Positions 1 through 11,000 are shown, numbered from the stretch's first letter. The stretch: DNA of 64,000 nucleotides from Cryptomeria japonica (GCF_030272615.1 NC_081406.1:460564072-460628071), one strand, 5' to 3'. Notes: generated by a model from the letters alone, not told the origin. Numbers and translations: made by a program.

Positions 1-1266
1 AGGTCTCCCCAGTAGCAAGTTGTACGTTAGATTTCCCGACATAACATGGATAGGTGTAGGCAAAGTAACAGGCCCCACTGTGATGGGTAAGGTGATAGTA
101 CCTAATGAAGTTTTAGCCACATTATCAAAGCCTCGAATAGGACGAGAGTCCGGTTCAATTAAGGATGTATCCACATTCATCTTATGCAAAAGATTAATGC
201 TACACACGTTAAGACCAGAGCCATTATCTACTAGTGTTCGCCTTATAGCCGTGTCTTTCATGATAACCACAATCATCAAGGGATCATATTGATGTTGGAT
301 TTCACTAGTAGGCAACTCATCTTGGGTAAACACAATTTGAGCTTTAGGATTCATCACAGAGTTAACCAAAGATGATATATTACTAGATGTATTCGGTGGA
401 GGAACATTCAAATCTTTCAAGGCATCTTGTAACATTCCATGATGAGCGGAAGAAGTTTGAATCAAATCCCAAAGGGATATCTTAGCAGGGGTAGCTTTAA
501 GTTGTTCTATGAGATCATACTCCTTTCCAAGAACTTGTAAAATATGTGGAGCTTGAGGAAGAATTGGTTGAGGATTAGGAAGGGAAACTGGAATAACAGG
601 AGGGGGATTAGGTTGCCTATTATTTCTGGTATGATAAATATGGGCAACCGCATGATAACTCTCTCTAGTTATTTGCTTGGCATAATTATAAGGACTTATA
701 GGTTTTCTTCCTTGCACAGTGATGATTGGTTTATTCGGGGTACAAAAGGAATCATGATCATACCTTCCTTGGACAGTAAGGAGAGGTGACTTAGAAACTT
801 GAAAGGTGGGAGAAGGACAAGCTCCTTGGACTTCAAAGAGAGGCCTTTTATGCTCATTCAAGTTTATCATGTTAACTAATTTAGAAGTTTTGTTCTTGTT
901 TAAAGATTTCGATAAAGCCACAAAGTCATCAAGAGCATCATCCAACAAAGCATGATCATATCTATTGAAAGGTTTATCTTTTGATTCAAAAGGAGACATC
1001 TCATCATAGAGGGGATTGGTGAAAACAACCATGTTACTAGATTTAGTGGAAGAGTTGATAGGAATGTACCCTTGAGAGGACTCATTCAACTTATCTTTCT
1101 CATCACAACGAAATGGCATAGTAACAAGGTTTATGAGTTTTTGGTAAAATGAAGGTTTGGCATCTTTAGGGTTTAAAAACTCATCTAAAGCTTCATCTAA
1201 TTCGTCTTGGCTATACTCATAATAATCATTGAAAGCATGAACATTTTGCAAATAAAAATCTGACAT
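1..1266 (-). CDS. Ty3/gypsy polyprotein, N-terminal part with aspartic protease (runs off left edge)
   Basis: On the minus strand an ATG at 1266-1264 opens a frame with no stop through position 1: 422 codons, incomplete. The C-terminal part looks like the retropepsin-like protease of plant Ty3/gypsy polyproteins. LVDNGSGLNV carries the candidate catalytic Asp near residue 347, and the visible frame ends in NLLLGRP, the usual 'LLGRPW' strand of this protease. The N-terminal half begins MSDFYLQNVHAFNDYYEYSQ, is acidic, and carries three (E/T)VQG motifs near residues 144, 164 and 183. I recognise no Retrotrans_gag domain or zinc knuckle in it, so gag may be in a separate upstream piece or replaced. 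The start is chosen because the frame opens about 145 bases downstream of a primer binding site. The frame is unbroken, unlike most elements here, which suggests a relatively young copy. Family: confident; lineage: not assigned. Confidence 0.8.
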   Translation of the reverse strand, partial: MSDFYLQNVHAFNDYYEYSQDELDEALDEFLNPKDAKPSFYQKLINLVTMPFRCDEKDKLNESSQGYIPINSSTKSSNMVVFTNPLYDEMSPFESKDKPFNRYDHALLDDALDDFVALSKSLNKNKTSKLVNMINLNEHKRPLFEVQGACPSPTFQVSKSPLLTVQGRYDHDSFCTPNKPIITVQGRKPISPYNYAKQITRESYHAVAHIYHTRNNRQPNPPPVIPVSLPNPQPILPQAPHILQVLGKEYDLIEQLKATPAKISLWDLIQTSSAHHGMLQDALKDLNVPPPNTSSNISSLVNSVMNPKAQIVFTQDELPTSEIQHQYDPLMIVVIMKDTAIRRTLVDNGSGLNVCSINLLHKMNVDTSLIEPDSRPIRGFDNVAKTSLGTITLPITVGPVTLPTPIHVMSGNLTYNLLLGRP

Positions 1267-1410
1267 TTTGAAAAGATTACACAAAACTTAAACACCCAAT
1301 GCAAAGAAACACACTTTTTTTTTCTTTTTCTTTTTAATGAAAATGAAATGAAAACACACTAAATCTAGATCTAGATCTAACAAATGCAATGCAAGAGGAA
1401 GCAATGATAG

Positions 1411-1429
1411 TTTCACGTCGGGTTCACCA
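1411..1429 (-). other. Primer binding site of the left gypsy element
   Basis: Read on the minus strand this is TGGTGAACCCGACGTGAAA, starting three bases after a CACA end of the adjoining LTR. It lies where a retroelement PBS should, between the LTR and the leader of the 1-1266 frame. It matches 17 of 19 positions with the PBS at 3442-3461. I do not assign the primer tRNA. Confidence 0.65.
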
Positions 1430-1861
1430 AAATGTGTGGGGGAAAAAGTGAGACTAGGTTAACATGCCCTAATCCTACCTTTTGACACACATTACGGAAT
1501 ACGAAAGAGCCTAGAGATATCGCACAATTGGCTACTTCTTTTGGTGAAAGAGAGAGCCACGGGATATCTATTAGGATTTCTATTCCCTTGTTGAAATTGT
1601 AAGATCAAGTAATGCAAGTTCAAACCTTAATCCCAAAATGCAAGTATGAACTAATAGCAAGATTGCAGAATTGAGATTAAACAATGAACAGCTATAAATA
1701 CAAGGATGAAATAAGAATGCTGATGTGTACCCGGAGTCAAAATTGGACTGAAAATGTTCGGGATGGGGGCGCGGGCGCCACTATCCTAAAAACTGCACCG
1801 GAAACTGTTGTTCTGCACTCTGGAACACTGTCGGAAAGCTGTCTGAAAGCTGTCTGTCCGG

Positions 1862-1953
1862 AGGACCAGGGCACCCAGCGCCTCTGTCCCAGGGACTAGG
1901 GCGCCCAGCGCCCCTATCCTGGCAGGACCAGGGCGCCCAGCGCCCCTGTCCCA
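1862..1953. repeat. Triplicated GC-rich repeat, about 30 bp unit
   Basis: Three tandem versions of a unit shaped like AGGACCAGGGCGCCCAGCGC followed by CCCTGTCC. The core GGGCGCCCAGCGCCC is itself partly palindromic. The unit stands out in an AT-rich LTR, and a related GGGGGCGCGGGCGCC lies near 1766. It sits downstream of the LTR TATA box in minus orientation, so it would be transcribed. Confidence 0.7.
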
Positions 1954-2076
1954 ATCTTCTGCTCTGCAATTTGATACAGAGTGTTGTCTCGACCTTCTCT
2001 CTCCGGATCTGTATCCCACGGTGTCGTCTGAATCCCGAAACCTGCAATGATATCTGAAAAAGGGTGTATGCGCGGC

Positions 2077-2083
2077 TATATAG
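2077..2083 (-). promoter_or_regulatory. Putative TATA box of the left LTR
   Basis: CTATATAGCC on the minus strand inside the 1433-3093 LTR is the best TATA-like motif there. It would start transcripts at about 2045-2050, toward the PBS and the 1-1266 frame. Inferred from position and sequence only. Confidence 0.35.
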
Positions 2084-3093
2084 GGTTTTACCTTAGTCAA
2101 ACCCCCGCTTCGGTGATTTCCACCTCCACGAATAGCCAAGTTGTTTTGTAAAATGTATTGTGTGTGCAGACCTAGTGTGTGTGCAAGGTCCTAAAATGCA
2201 AGAAAGCAAACTAGAGCAACCTAGAAAGTAAACCCTAATTGCTTGTATATGATAACGTAAATGCCCTAAATCCAGATGCAAAGTGATCTAAAGCATGAAT
2301 AAATGATGTATTGAAGCTTATGTAAAGACATGAAAACAACATGAAATCATACCCAACCCTCAAGGGAGGAGTACAAGCCAATCTTCAGTCGGTAATCTCC
2401 TATTGTTCTTCAATGTCTTCCAAGCCCTAAATGGATGAATGGAATTGATAAATGCTTGATAGAGGGATGTTCTAAGATGTTGAAGTCTTCAAAGATTTGC
2501 TCTTTCACTGCATATGAAGTTCCTGAAAACAAAAATCGGATCCTTTCAAATGAAGAAAGAGAGCTCTTATGTATGAAACCCTAGGTCGCAATTTCGTCTT
2601 TTGGCCGACTTAGAGATTGAATATCCCGCCAATTTCTTGGGGTTAAGCTTTATTTTATGATTGGATCGCGCTCCTAAAATTTCGGGAAAAATGTCCGGGA
2701 CCGTGTGCACTCCGGGCACCACGGTCCCGACAACTTTTCACCAAATTTTCAGGGCCGTCAGATATGATGATTTTAAAGAGAATCCCGAAGTTACAGGTGA
2801 TTTCGAGATGTTTTGACCCCCGAAATTAAGCCCCCAAGCTCAGAATAGGGCCTAATTAGGGTTTTTGATTAAGTGATGTATTGGAGGAATAAAATGAAAG
2901 GGGTCTGCTTTAATGAAAGGGCCCAACTTTGTGATGTGGAAGATGGTGAAATAGAACCTTTAGACCTAATTAATTCGATTAATTAAGTGCTAAAGGGGAA
3001 ATGCCATGCAAAGTGCAACTGCGCCAAGGCGGGTGCTAAACTAGGTGTTAAATTGTACTGCTTTAGCAAGTGCGTACAATTTATGACGTTACA

Positions 3094-3441
3094 CTATCCT
3101 ATCTTGTCTTTCCCTCCTTGCACTTGAGATTTCAAAGGTTACCTTTCCTACAATTGGATTAGACACATTTTATGCAAAAATTAAAAAATTCTCAGAATTG
3201 AAAGATTTTTATGGGTTAGGTGCGCAAGATCAACTAATTAAGAAACAACAAATAAACAATTATTTTTCCCCTTTTTTGAGCAATTGCGGTGGATTTTACT
3301 GTCAATTGCAATGGATTTTGATGGCAATTGCGGATAAATATTTGCAATTGCAAATTTCTGTCTGATCAATTGTTGATTCTAGTTTTCTGTGCACGCATGT
3401 ATTTGCAAAACCAATTAAAACAATAGACGAAGGTTAGATCT
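3094..3441 (-). other. Leader remnant of the second gypsy element; no gene
   Basis: These 348 bases separate the left element's LTR from the PBS of the next element. They should be the start of that element's internal region, cut off by the left element. They contain repeated CAATTGC words around 3285-3355 and no reading frame I can support. Confidence 0.4.
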
Positions 3442-3461
3442 GATTCACGTCAGGTTCACCA
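3442..3461 (-). other. Primer binding site of the second gypsy element
   Basis: On the minus strand TTGGTGAACC followed by TGACGTGAATC, placed two bases after the LTR end GAGAACA. It has the same design as the PBS at 1411-1429, so the two neighbouring elements probably use the same primer tRNA. Confidence 0.65.
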
Positions 3462-3463
3462 AT

Positions 3464-4573
3464 TGTTCTCATGTATGAAATCATCAAATCCAAGCTAATT
3501 AGACTAAAAGGATGAATCACAAAATCCTTAACTAATTAAATCGATTTTAAACACTGTATAATGAAATAAATGATAGAAATAGAAAGATTAAACTAAATTA
3601 AAACTCCATATTCTCAACCTGTGCTTCCATTGTTCTTCTTCATAATTGTTGGTGTAGGTGGCTCTCAGGTATTTCACTGATTTCCTGCATAAGATGGACA
3701 ATAACTTTGAAGACTCTGATTCTAGCTTGAATTGAGAAAAAGAGCTTGAATTTATATATTTTCAACACAAAGAAGGTGAGAATTTGAACTCAAGTGTTGA
3801 TTGATAGACAACTAAAATTGATTGATCTGTTAATAGAATTGATTGAGGAGTCAACTCAATTGATTAACTAGTAGACTGAATAGACCAGCTAGTTGACTGA
3901 GTTGATGAATCAGATGCCTGAATTGATTGGAGAGATAAGTAGATTAATTGATAATTGAGAAAAGGTGATTGAGAGTTAAAAAGGGTGATTGATGAGTTAG
4001 CTACGTTAACTAATTAGATAACATATTTGATCAATCAGTTCAAATTTTATCATGTGTTGTAGGGATTTAAAATTGAATTTGACTTTCATTTTCAATTTGG
4101 ATTTAAATTTGGACTTTCGAATGCTAAAATGCACATGAAATTAACTGAAATTCAAATTTGGTGAAAAATAAATTTGGAAGAAATGAAATTAATTGAAATG
4201 AAGTGAAATTCGAATTAGTGGAAAATGAAATGAAATTAGATGGAATTAATTAGAATTATAATTTGGGGATTGGAAGAATTAATTAATCAATTAATTGAAA
4301 TGAAATTATTTAATCATAGGAAACTGAATTAATTAAATCATAACGATTATTTAACTAAGGAAATTTTTGCAATTAATTAAATAATTGATATTTAATTAAT
4401 AATTGAGATAGGGTTAATTGATTAAATGATGAAATGATAAGAATTCGATAATTAAAAATGTTAAATGTTCTAATTAGAATAAATATTTAACTTAATCAAA
4501 TAATTAAAGAATTACTTAATTAAATAGATGAATAATTAGTGTAGAATTAATGAGATATTTTTAGGTGTCTACA
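3464..4573 (-). mobile_element. Gypsy LTR (minus orientation), 1.11 kb
   Basis: On the minus strand this LTR begins TGTAGACACCTAAAAATATC and ends ATGAGAACA next to the PBS. Its start TGTAGACACCTAAAA recurs in LTRs at 29069, 47011 and (reversed) 55564, so it belongs to a group repeated in this window. The interior is very AT-rich with many TTAATTAA-type words and a stretch (about 3770-3990) of repeated ATTGATTGA-like motifs. No coding content is seen. As a 5' LTR it should be followed by an internal region to the left, but only about 350 bases of that remain. Confidence 0.65.
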
Positions 4574-5180
4574 CTAATATTATTAGATAATTGTATAAAT
4601 ATAATTTTTTAAATTAAATAATTAATTTAAAATATTGAAAATAAATTAAAATAAAATTTTAAAAAATGAATCTATTATTTAATAATTAAGATTTATTAAA
4701 TAAAAAAAAAATTATTAATAGATCTTAAGGAAAATTAATTTCTTTTAATAAAATATGTTTTTTTATATTTTATAAAATAATAGTAAATACAATAGTTTGA
4801 AATAAAATAAAATAAATTTTAATAAATGAAATGGCTTTAAAACTGATATCATTTTAGATTTTCTCAAGACTATTGAAAATACCTATACCAATTTATATAA
4901 TGTATACAATAATATTATAAAAAATATATAATATTCTAAATGCAATTATTCTCAAGTAAACAAAATAATCTAAACTTGTATATGTATAGCGTGTAGAGTT
5001 TGAACTCGTCGCGATGTTGCATTAATTAGATAACGAAAAATGGCTATTAATAGATAACGAAAATGGCAATGAATTTATGAAATTGCCAATAAAATATTTA
5101 GTTTTCCATAAATAACAAAATATTAGCCAATAAAATTAAATAATTTTCAAATGGTAGATAAAAATCGCTAATACACTATA
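4574..5180. other. Very AT-rich DNA, no gene seen
   Basis: Mostly A and T, with runs such as AAATAAAAAAAAAATTATT. No reading frame, splice structure or terminal repeat is apparent. Confidence 0.5.
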
Positions 5181-5199
5181 CGGGGTAGAAGAAGCAATA

Positions 5200-5300
5200 A
5201 ACAGAAGAGAGAGGATAGAGCCAAAGAGAAGGGTATTATTGGTGTGCTGGATTACATAAAGAAAACCAAGGGAGGAGGAGTCTCCCTTGGAAATCAATGA
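5200..5300 (+). pseudogene. C-terminal tail of LINE (L1-type) ORF1
   Basis: A frame reading KGIIGVLDYIKKTKGGG, then VSLGNQ and a TGA stop, ends exactly in the ATG of the following ORF2: the junction is ATGA, with TGA at 5298-5300 and ATG at 5297-5299. A Lys/Gly-rich ORF1 end abutting ORF2 is usual in plant L1 elements. Only about 33 codons are left; the upstream part of ORF1 is gone or too decayed to see. The assignment rests mainly on position. Confidence 0.5.
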
Positions 5301-6385
5301 AAATAACAACATGGAATGTCAGGGGTCTATCGGCCCCTGACAAAAAATGCTTGGTCAAGAGGGCTTTTCAAACAATTTCAGGAGACATCATCATGTTGCA
5401 AGAGACCAAGCTCAATGAAGAAAAAGCTTTCTTTTTCAAATCTTTAAGTAGGATGTGGGATAGTGTCTTTCAAGAGGCAAAAGGCTCCATGGGTGGACTG
5501 GTGACTCTATGGAATCCAGATAAAGTGATAGTAGAATTGATTAATAAGCAAGATAATTGGATGCACTGTAAAGAAAGAACATTGCAAGAAGATTTGGAAT
5601 TCTCCCTAATCAATGTTCATGGACCGACATAGACAAAGGAAAAGAAAAGGGTTTGGAAAGAAATTACAGATCAGATCAGAATGTTCGATCCGGAGAAAAC
5701 AATTGTAGCAGGAGATTTTAATGCAATCCTCAACAATGATGAAAAATGTGGAGGTTTAAGAATGAATACCCGAGTGATGGAAGATTTCAAAGATTTTGTA
5801 GAAAATAATAACCTTTTTGATGTTGTTCCTAAAACTGGAAATTTCACTTGGACCAATAGGAGGGCAAACTTTTGCAGAATTTCTGAGAGATTGGATAGAA
5901 TATTTGTTGGTTCATTTTGGATAAGAGGTAGTTTTGATCTGGAATACAACATCGAGCCCATAACACTTTCGGACCATTACCCAGTTTAGTTAACTTGCAC
6001 AATACCATTGATGAAGGTGAAAGGCAACTTCAAGTTCTTAAGGATGTGGTGGAGAGATTCAAACTTTGAAGAAAACATGGAAAAATGGTGGAAAGAATGT
6101 AAAGATATTAAAGGCACTCCTAGTTTTTGTTTTGTTCAAAAGTTAAAATATCTCAAAAACAAGATCAAAATATGGAATGTGGCTTCCTTCAAGAACATCT
6201 TTGCTGAAAAAATCAGAGTGGAAGAGGAGATAAATAGGATTAATAATCTGGTGATAGAGAAGGGGATGGTGAATGAAGAATTACTTGAAGAGAATTTCCT
6301 TAAAGCGGAACTGGCAGAAATACTTCTGAGAGAAGAAATGTATTGGAGCGACAAATCCAGGGAATTATGTCTTAACAACAAAAAA
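5297..6385 (+). pseudogene. LINE ORF2, endonuclease portion, 3'-truncated
   Basis: One frame from the ATG at 5297 carries the apurinic/apyrimidinic-type endonuclease of L1 retrotransposons: ITTWNVRGL at the start, the metal-binding Glu in LQETKL, GDFNAIL, ERLDRIFVGSFW, and the closing SDHYPV. Only two in-frame stops (TAG at 5630-5632 and 5987-5989) break it. The helical linker that normally precedes reverse transcriptase follows (to EEMYWSDKSRELCLNN near 6380). The sequence then changes abruptly, and the usual 'GDRNTKFFH' step and the RT domain are absent. The element therefore has its 5' part but not its 3' part, the reverse of ordinary LINE truncation. The cut lies about 65 bases before the presumed first exon of the ATAD2-like gene. 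Confidence 0.85.
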
Positions 6386-6451
6386 ACAAAGAAGAAGAAA
6401 GAGTCGCTGTCTGCAGATCGCTATCTGTAGCTGCTTTGTTTTGTATGAGCT

Positions 6452-6712
6452 ATGGATGGAAAAGCGTCAACCTCCCCTTTGCCCACAAAACACAGTGGAG
6501 AGTCAAAGAAACAGAAACAGAAGGAGAAGAAGAATTCGCAAAAGAGAGCCCTGCGCAGGAGGTAGAATCTCCACCACAGCCTGCAGATGTATCATGACAA
6601 GCATAAGTATGAGCATAGTTCCAAGCTCAAGAAAAGGTGCCTTGTATCAGCGTCTTGCCTCGCTGAAATGCTGCAACCCACACCTAATCTATGCAATGTG
6701 GCTTATTTAAGT
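6452..6712 (+). pseudogene. Probable exon 1 of the ATAD2-like pseudogene
   Basis: From ATG at 6452 the frame reads a Lys/Arg-rich N-terminus (ESKKQKQKEKKNSQKRALRR), hits TAG at 6563, then continues through MYHDKHKYEHSSKLKKR and LAEMLQPTPN to a good donor, AGT|GTAAGT at 6713. The exon ends in phase 0, as needed by the exon at 14638. Plant family members have a basic N-terminus with an 'R-x-AASxIAxML' segment at this place, resembling KKRCLVSASCLAEML here. The assignment rests on this weak match, the phase and the donor, so it is less sure than the later exons. The start ATG is a guess. Confidence 0.5.
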
Positions 6713-6987
6713 GTAAGTCAATCTCTTACAATGCGTCTCTGTTTTTATCGCAACTGGAAAATCCAACAAGTGACGTGTAGGGAAATTATCGGTTGTGTTC
6801 CTGAGATGGTGTTTCACTCCTTGTGTGCAATGTTTTAGTTTGCCCCGGTTTGCCACCATATTTCTCCTCGTATTTTTATTGTATGCGAAAATGCACATGG
6901 TTTAGAATGAAAAAACTTTCTTTTGCCAGAGGATGTTTCCTTGTGTCATAAGCTTTTTTCTATTTGTATGGGTTCATGATTTATCAT

Positions 6988-7207
6988 TCTTATGTATTTG
7001 CAACTCAAATTTAGATGATGTTTTAGTGTATGCGAAAACCCCTTCTATTTTTTTTTTCCCCTCTTTCATGAGGATGTATAATTCTGGTTGTATCCAATCT
7101 TATGTATTTGCAACTTAGATTTAGATGATGTTTTAGTGTATGCGAAAACCCCTTCTGTTTTTTTTTTCCCCTCTTTCAAGAGGATGTATAATTCTGGCTG
7201 TATCCAA
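6988..7207. repeat. 110-bp tandem duplication in intron 1
   Basis: Two adjacent copies (about 6988-7097 and 7098-7207) share TCTTATGTATTTGCAACT, TTTTAGTGTATGCGAAAACC and a T-run followed by CCCCTCTTTCA, offset by 110 bases with few mismatches. It lies in the first intron of the ATAD2-like relic and is non-coding. Confidence 0.85.
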
Positions 7208-7849
7208 TTTTCAATTCACTTGGGTTTATCATCGAGGACCTAAACCCACAAGAATTGAACACTTTCCTTTTGGTGATTGCTCCAACTTGTACACTACAGT
7301 TCCGTTGATGGTTTTAATTTTTGCAATGGCTTAGGTTTTGTTATGGAATATAACTGAGGTCTTATTTATAAATTTGTAGTGGGTAGGGTTTTATAGTTCA
7401 AAGCAACATAAGGTAAATGGAAAAAACAAATCATCTAGTTGAATTCTTGCATGAGTGTACTCTCATACATCAAAATGGTGTCTTGTTTGGTGGTTATCTT
7501 AAAAAACTGATATCTTGTTTGGTGGTGATTTAGTATAGGAGTTGTCCTCCTAATTTTCTTTTTAGATGTCTATGAAGTTATCTGATTGTCCATGAACTTG
7601 AAGTTTGGAAGATATATAACATTTTTTTAGCTTTACATAGGGTAGAATAATCCCCTGCTCTAGGGGCATTTGTTGTTATATTCTTAAGTCTTAACAGCTT
7701 CAGTTGATATCATAGTTAATGAACACTCATTGTAAAGACATGTCAATAACAATGCAGTGTTTGTAGCCAAATGAAGAAATAAATCATATAAATGTAAACC
7801 AAATTCTTTGTTAATGGTGGACATTATTATAATTTCTTGGATTATATTT

Positions 7850-9412
7850 CATGCCTGTGTGCACTTCATGTCTTATGGTACTTATGTATACTTGCTTCAT
7901 GTGTTAAGTGAATTCATGTGTATACTTCATGTGTACACTTCATGCTTTACATGTATTCGTGCCTTATGTGTATATTCTATGTTTTGCATGGATGCTTCTT
8001 GCGTTATGTAATTCATTTGTATAATTTGTACTTTACACCTTACGTGTATTCATGTGTATGACTCATGCCTTATGTATTCATCCATATGCTTCATACTTTA
8101 TGTATTGGATTCATTCATAAAGTGTTTCTGTATACCTTTCTCATGTATGCTTCCACCTCTATGTGTATTGCCACCCATGTGTTCATCCATGGATGTGCTT
8201 TGTATCTTATGCAATTATTTCATGTACTTTCAGCATGAATTCTTTTTGTTTTGAACGAATTCCCCTTATCTTACATGTTTCAACATGATTGAATATGCTT
8301 AGTTATTCCATGAGTATGCTTTATGAGTACTTATAAATGGGGTGATTTTTTTAAATCATCTAGGCCCTTCTTTTTGCAAACATGGGTTTCATACTCCTAA
8401 TAACATGGGAAGGACAACATAGGGATTACTGAAACATGACGATACTATGAAAATCTATAGGATGGAAGAATGTGTAACAGTAATATAGGAAGGAAGAATG
8501 TGTAAGAGTACAATTGCTCAAATCATGAGGTGATAATATAAGAACTTGATGAGTATAGAGATTTTGCCCATAAATCGTCATAAGAGGAGAAAGGAAACAT
8601 GTTGAGAATGCAGTAACACAAAGATAATATTAGCCATGTTCAATTTATTCATGTTATATTTAATACCAATCTACCACCTCAGTTTACCAATATGTCAATA
8701 TCCAATCATAACAATCTATATGGTTATGGACTATACGACATGAAGGAGTGATACCAGACTTAATTAATTGAGATCTTATTCATTACCCACCTCTATTTGG
8801 TAACTATGATGTTAGTGACATTCACACTGCCCACTGAAATTTCTCATTGACTCAACATTTTCCAATATTAATACATACTCTTTATGGATGTTAAGATTAA
8901 GCCAAGTTATTATTATTAACTTTTCATATTGTTATCTAGGTCAAACATCTTGCACATTCTCGAATTAATACAACCTCTACATTTTGGGAAATTTATCCCT
9001 CTAATTGGGGATTCAGACATATTCATCCAACAAATTATAAATCAATAAATTTAGACATATCTCATATGTGTATTCCTCTCATGAACAGTATGTAATGATA
9101 GAGTAAAATCATCATTTGCGGTTTCCTTACAATAACTCCTGCAATCAGAAGTGATACTCAAAAGTAGTATTTATCATTTTGCAAACTGCTTATCACAAAT
9201 TGTTATGTTCAAAATTTGTACCTCGCATGACTGAACATAATCATCTTCCATGATATCAAACCCCTTTACAAATGTTATTGCATTTTATCATCTCTCGAGC
9301 AATGGTGTTAGGCTACAACTACCATACAAAACAACAATATTCAGTGAACAAATTTCTAAGGGCACCATTCTATAAGGCATAGGCAGCATGATAATCTCAC
9401 AATTAAGGTCAT
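7850..9412 (+). repeat. Direct repeat, left copy of the element's internal region
   Basis: Starts near TTTCATGCCTGTGTGCAC and ends near CACAATTAAGGT, matching 12562-14144 closely apart from small indels and substitutions. The first 400 bases are degenerate tandem words of the kind TTCATGCCTTATGTGTAT. The 270 bases from 9413 to the polypurine tract have no partner in the right copy. Confidence 0.85.
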
Positions 9413-9668
9413 TTTTCAAATCATCATATTGCCAACCTAACTAGTTTTTGCAAACACAATTGGATGGCCTTGATCCTTTCCTCTAGAAGAGAGCGGGCTT
9501 GTCTTAAGTTAAATCATGCAAATTTGCCACTATTGGTTATAACTCACACTCAAGGTAAAAGCATATATGCCTTAATTCAAACCTACAACATGTAGTAATA
9601 TCAGAGTAGAGTCATCTTGAGCACTACCATTGTGATCACCCTAATTTGAAATTGCTTGAGGACAATCT

Positions 9669-9682
9669 GGGGAAGGGAAGAC
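9669..9682 (+). other. Polypurine tract before the LTR
   Basis: GGGGAAGGGAAGAC lies directly before the LTR start TGTCATGTCCCC, the position of the plus-strand primer in an LTR retroelement. This marks the left neighbour as the 3' end of an internal region. Confidence 0.7.
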
Positions 9683-10756
9683 TGTCATGTCCCCACATTT
9701 ATAGTAGAAATAATTAATATAGTTTTTGCCATATAAAATTATATGTTAAAAACATATCAAAATTATTTTATATCACAATAACATTAAAATAATATTATAT
9801 ATTATCAATTTACATTTTATATTGAATGATGTTATTATATTAACAGTAAATAATATTATATTATCAATTTACATTTTTTATTGAATGAATTTATTATATT
9901 AACAATACACATTATATTATAATGGTGATTTGTATTAAAACTTATATTATTTCTGTTAACCAATTAACCCCTATATTTACCAAGGCCCGATAACCATTCT
10001 TTAAAGGGTGGTTTGAATAGTTCCAAATCGGGTTTTATATGAAGCGATGCTCTTCTTGAAAAGAGCCGTCAGAAATAGAGGGACATCAAATCTTCAAAAA
10101 GGGGGGTGTTGCCTATTAGGAGACCATTGTGGCTCTTCACCACATGGGGAGGTAGGATAAATACCCCCTTGTGCAAATGGGAATAGGGAGAATATAGGAG
10201 GGGAACAAGAAAGTCAGATTTGCTGGCAAGGATAGAGAAATGTACAGAAACTGCTAGCAAGGATAATAAAAGAGAAGAGGGCCTGTAATGGAATATAATA
10301 GCTGATATTATATATATAAAATTTTATATGGTCTTAATTAAATTAATGGAATTAATATGATATAAAGTTCAGAAGCAAATAATGTATAATTATTAAAATA
10401 GCATTAAAATGATTATACATGAGAGCACTATTAGACATAAGACACACACATATATATCTATTAATGAATTCAGAATGAATAAGGAAATCAAATTCAGTTT
10501 GTATAAGTTGCTATAATACTGTACCATGCTAATAACATAAAATACAACAATAACAATTAATGAATAATTCTGATTTAAAGTAATACTAACAAAAATAACT
10601 GTTAACAATCTGATATAAGACACTAAGGAAATATAATATGATGAAACATAATAACTATGTCAAGTACAAATTAATTATCATAATTAGTTCAACTGAATGA
10701 CAAATATGACTTCATTGGAATATCACAAAAGGTTCATTGTAAATGAGGGACTCTCT

Positions 10757-11000
10757 TAAGTATGCCACTCCATAGTGGATGCCTAACACTTGCCACATGG
10801 AGCCAAGAGGGGTGAAGCATCTTCTCTTGGGCTTAAGAGAGAAGGCAGTTGTGATGAGGGGGAATAGCAATAGAACACCTCGCTGGGTATGCCACTCCAT
10901 GATGGATGCCTAACACCTACCATATGGAGCCAAGGGGGATATGGTATTCTACCCTTGGGCCTAGGAGGGATGGTTTCTAGGACACCCTATCCAACTAATG
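10757..11000. repeat. 130-bp tandem duplication within the LTR
   Basis: TATGCCACTCCATAGTGGAT with its following CCTAACACTTGCCACATGG recurs 130 bases later as TATGCCACTCCATGATGGAT and CCTAACACCTACCATATGG, each followed by AGCCAAG-G-GGG. Two clear copies, diverged by several substitutions. Confidence 0.75.

Larger units (their letters stand above)
1433..3093 (-). mobile_element. 5' LTR of the left gypsy element (minus orientation)
   Basis: The block begins TGTGTGGGGG and ends GACGTTACA on the plus strand, so on the minus strand it runs TGTAACGTC to CCCCCACACA with TG/CA ends, about 1661 bp, directly followed by the PBS at 1411-1429. The PBS end is firm. The far end (3093) is inferred from the TG terminus and from a similar 60-base stretch at 39575-39634, which looks like the start of a related LTR. 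It contains a minus-strand TATA motif near 2080, a GC-rich triplicated repeat at 1862-1953, and no coding sequence. The matching 3' LTR would lie left of the window. Confidence 0.55.

Noticed and set aside
10069-10623. Minus-strand frames of 63-76 codons in the 9683-11978 LTR
   Set aside because: Short, AT-biased and without motifs; they lie in an LTR with defined ends.
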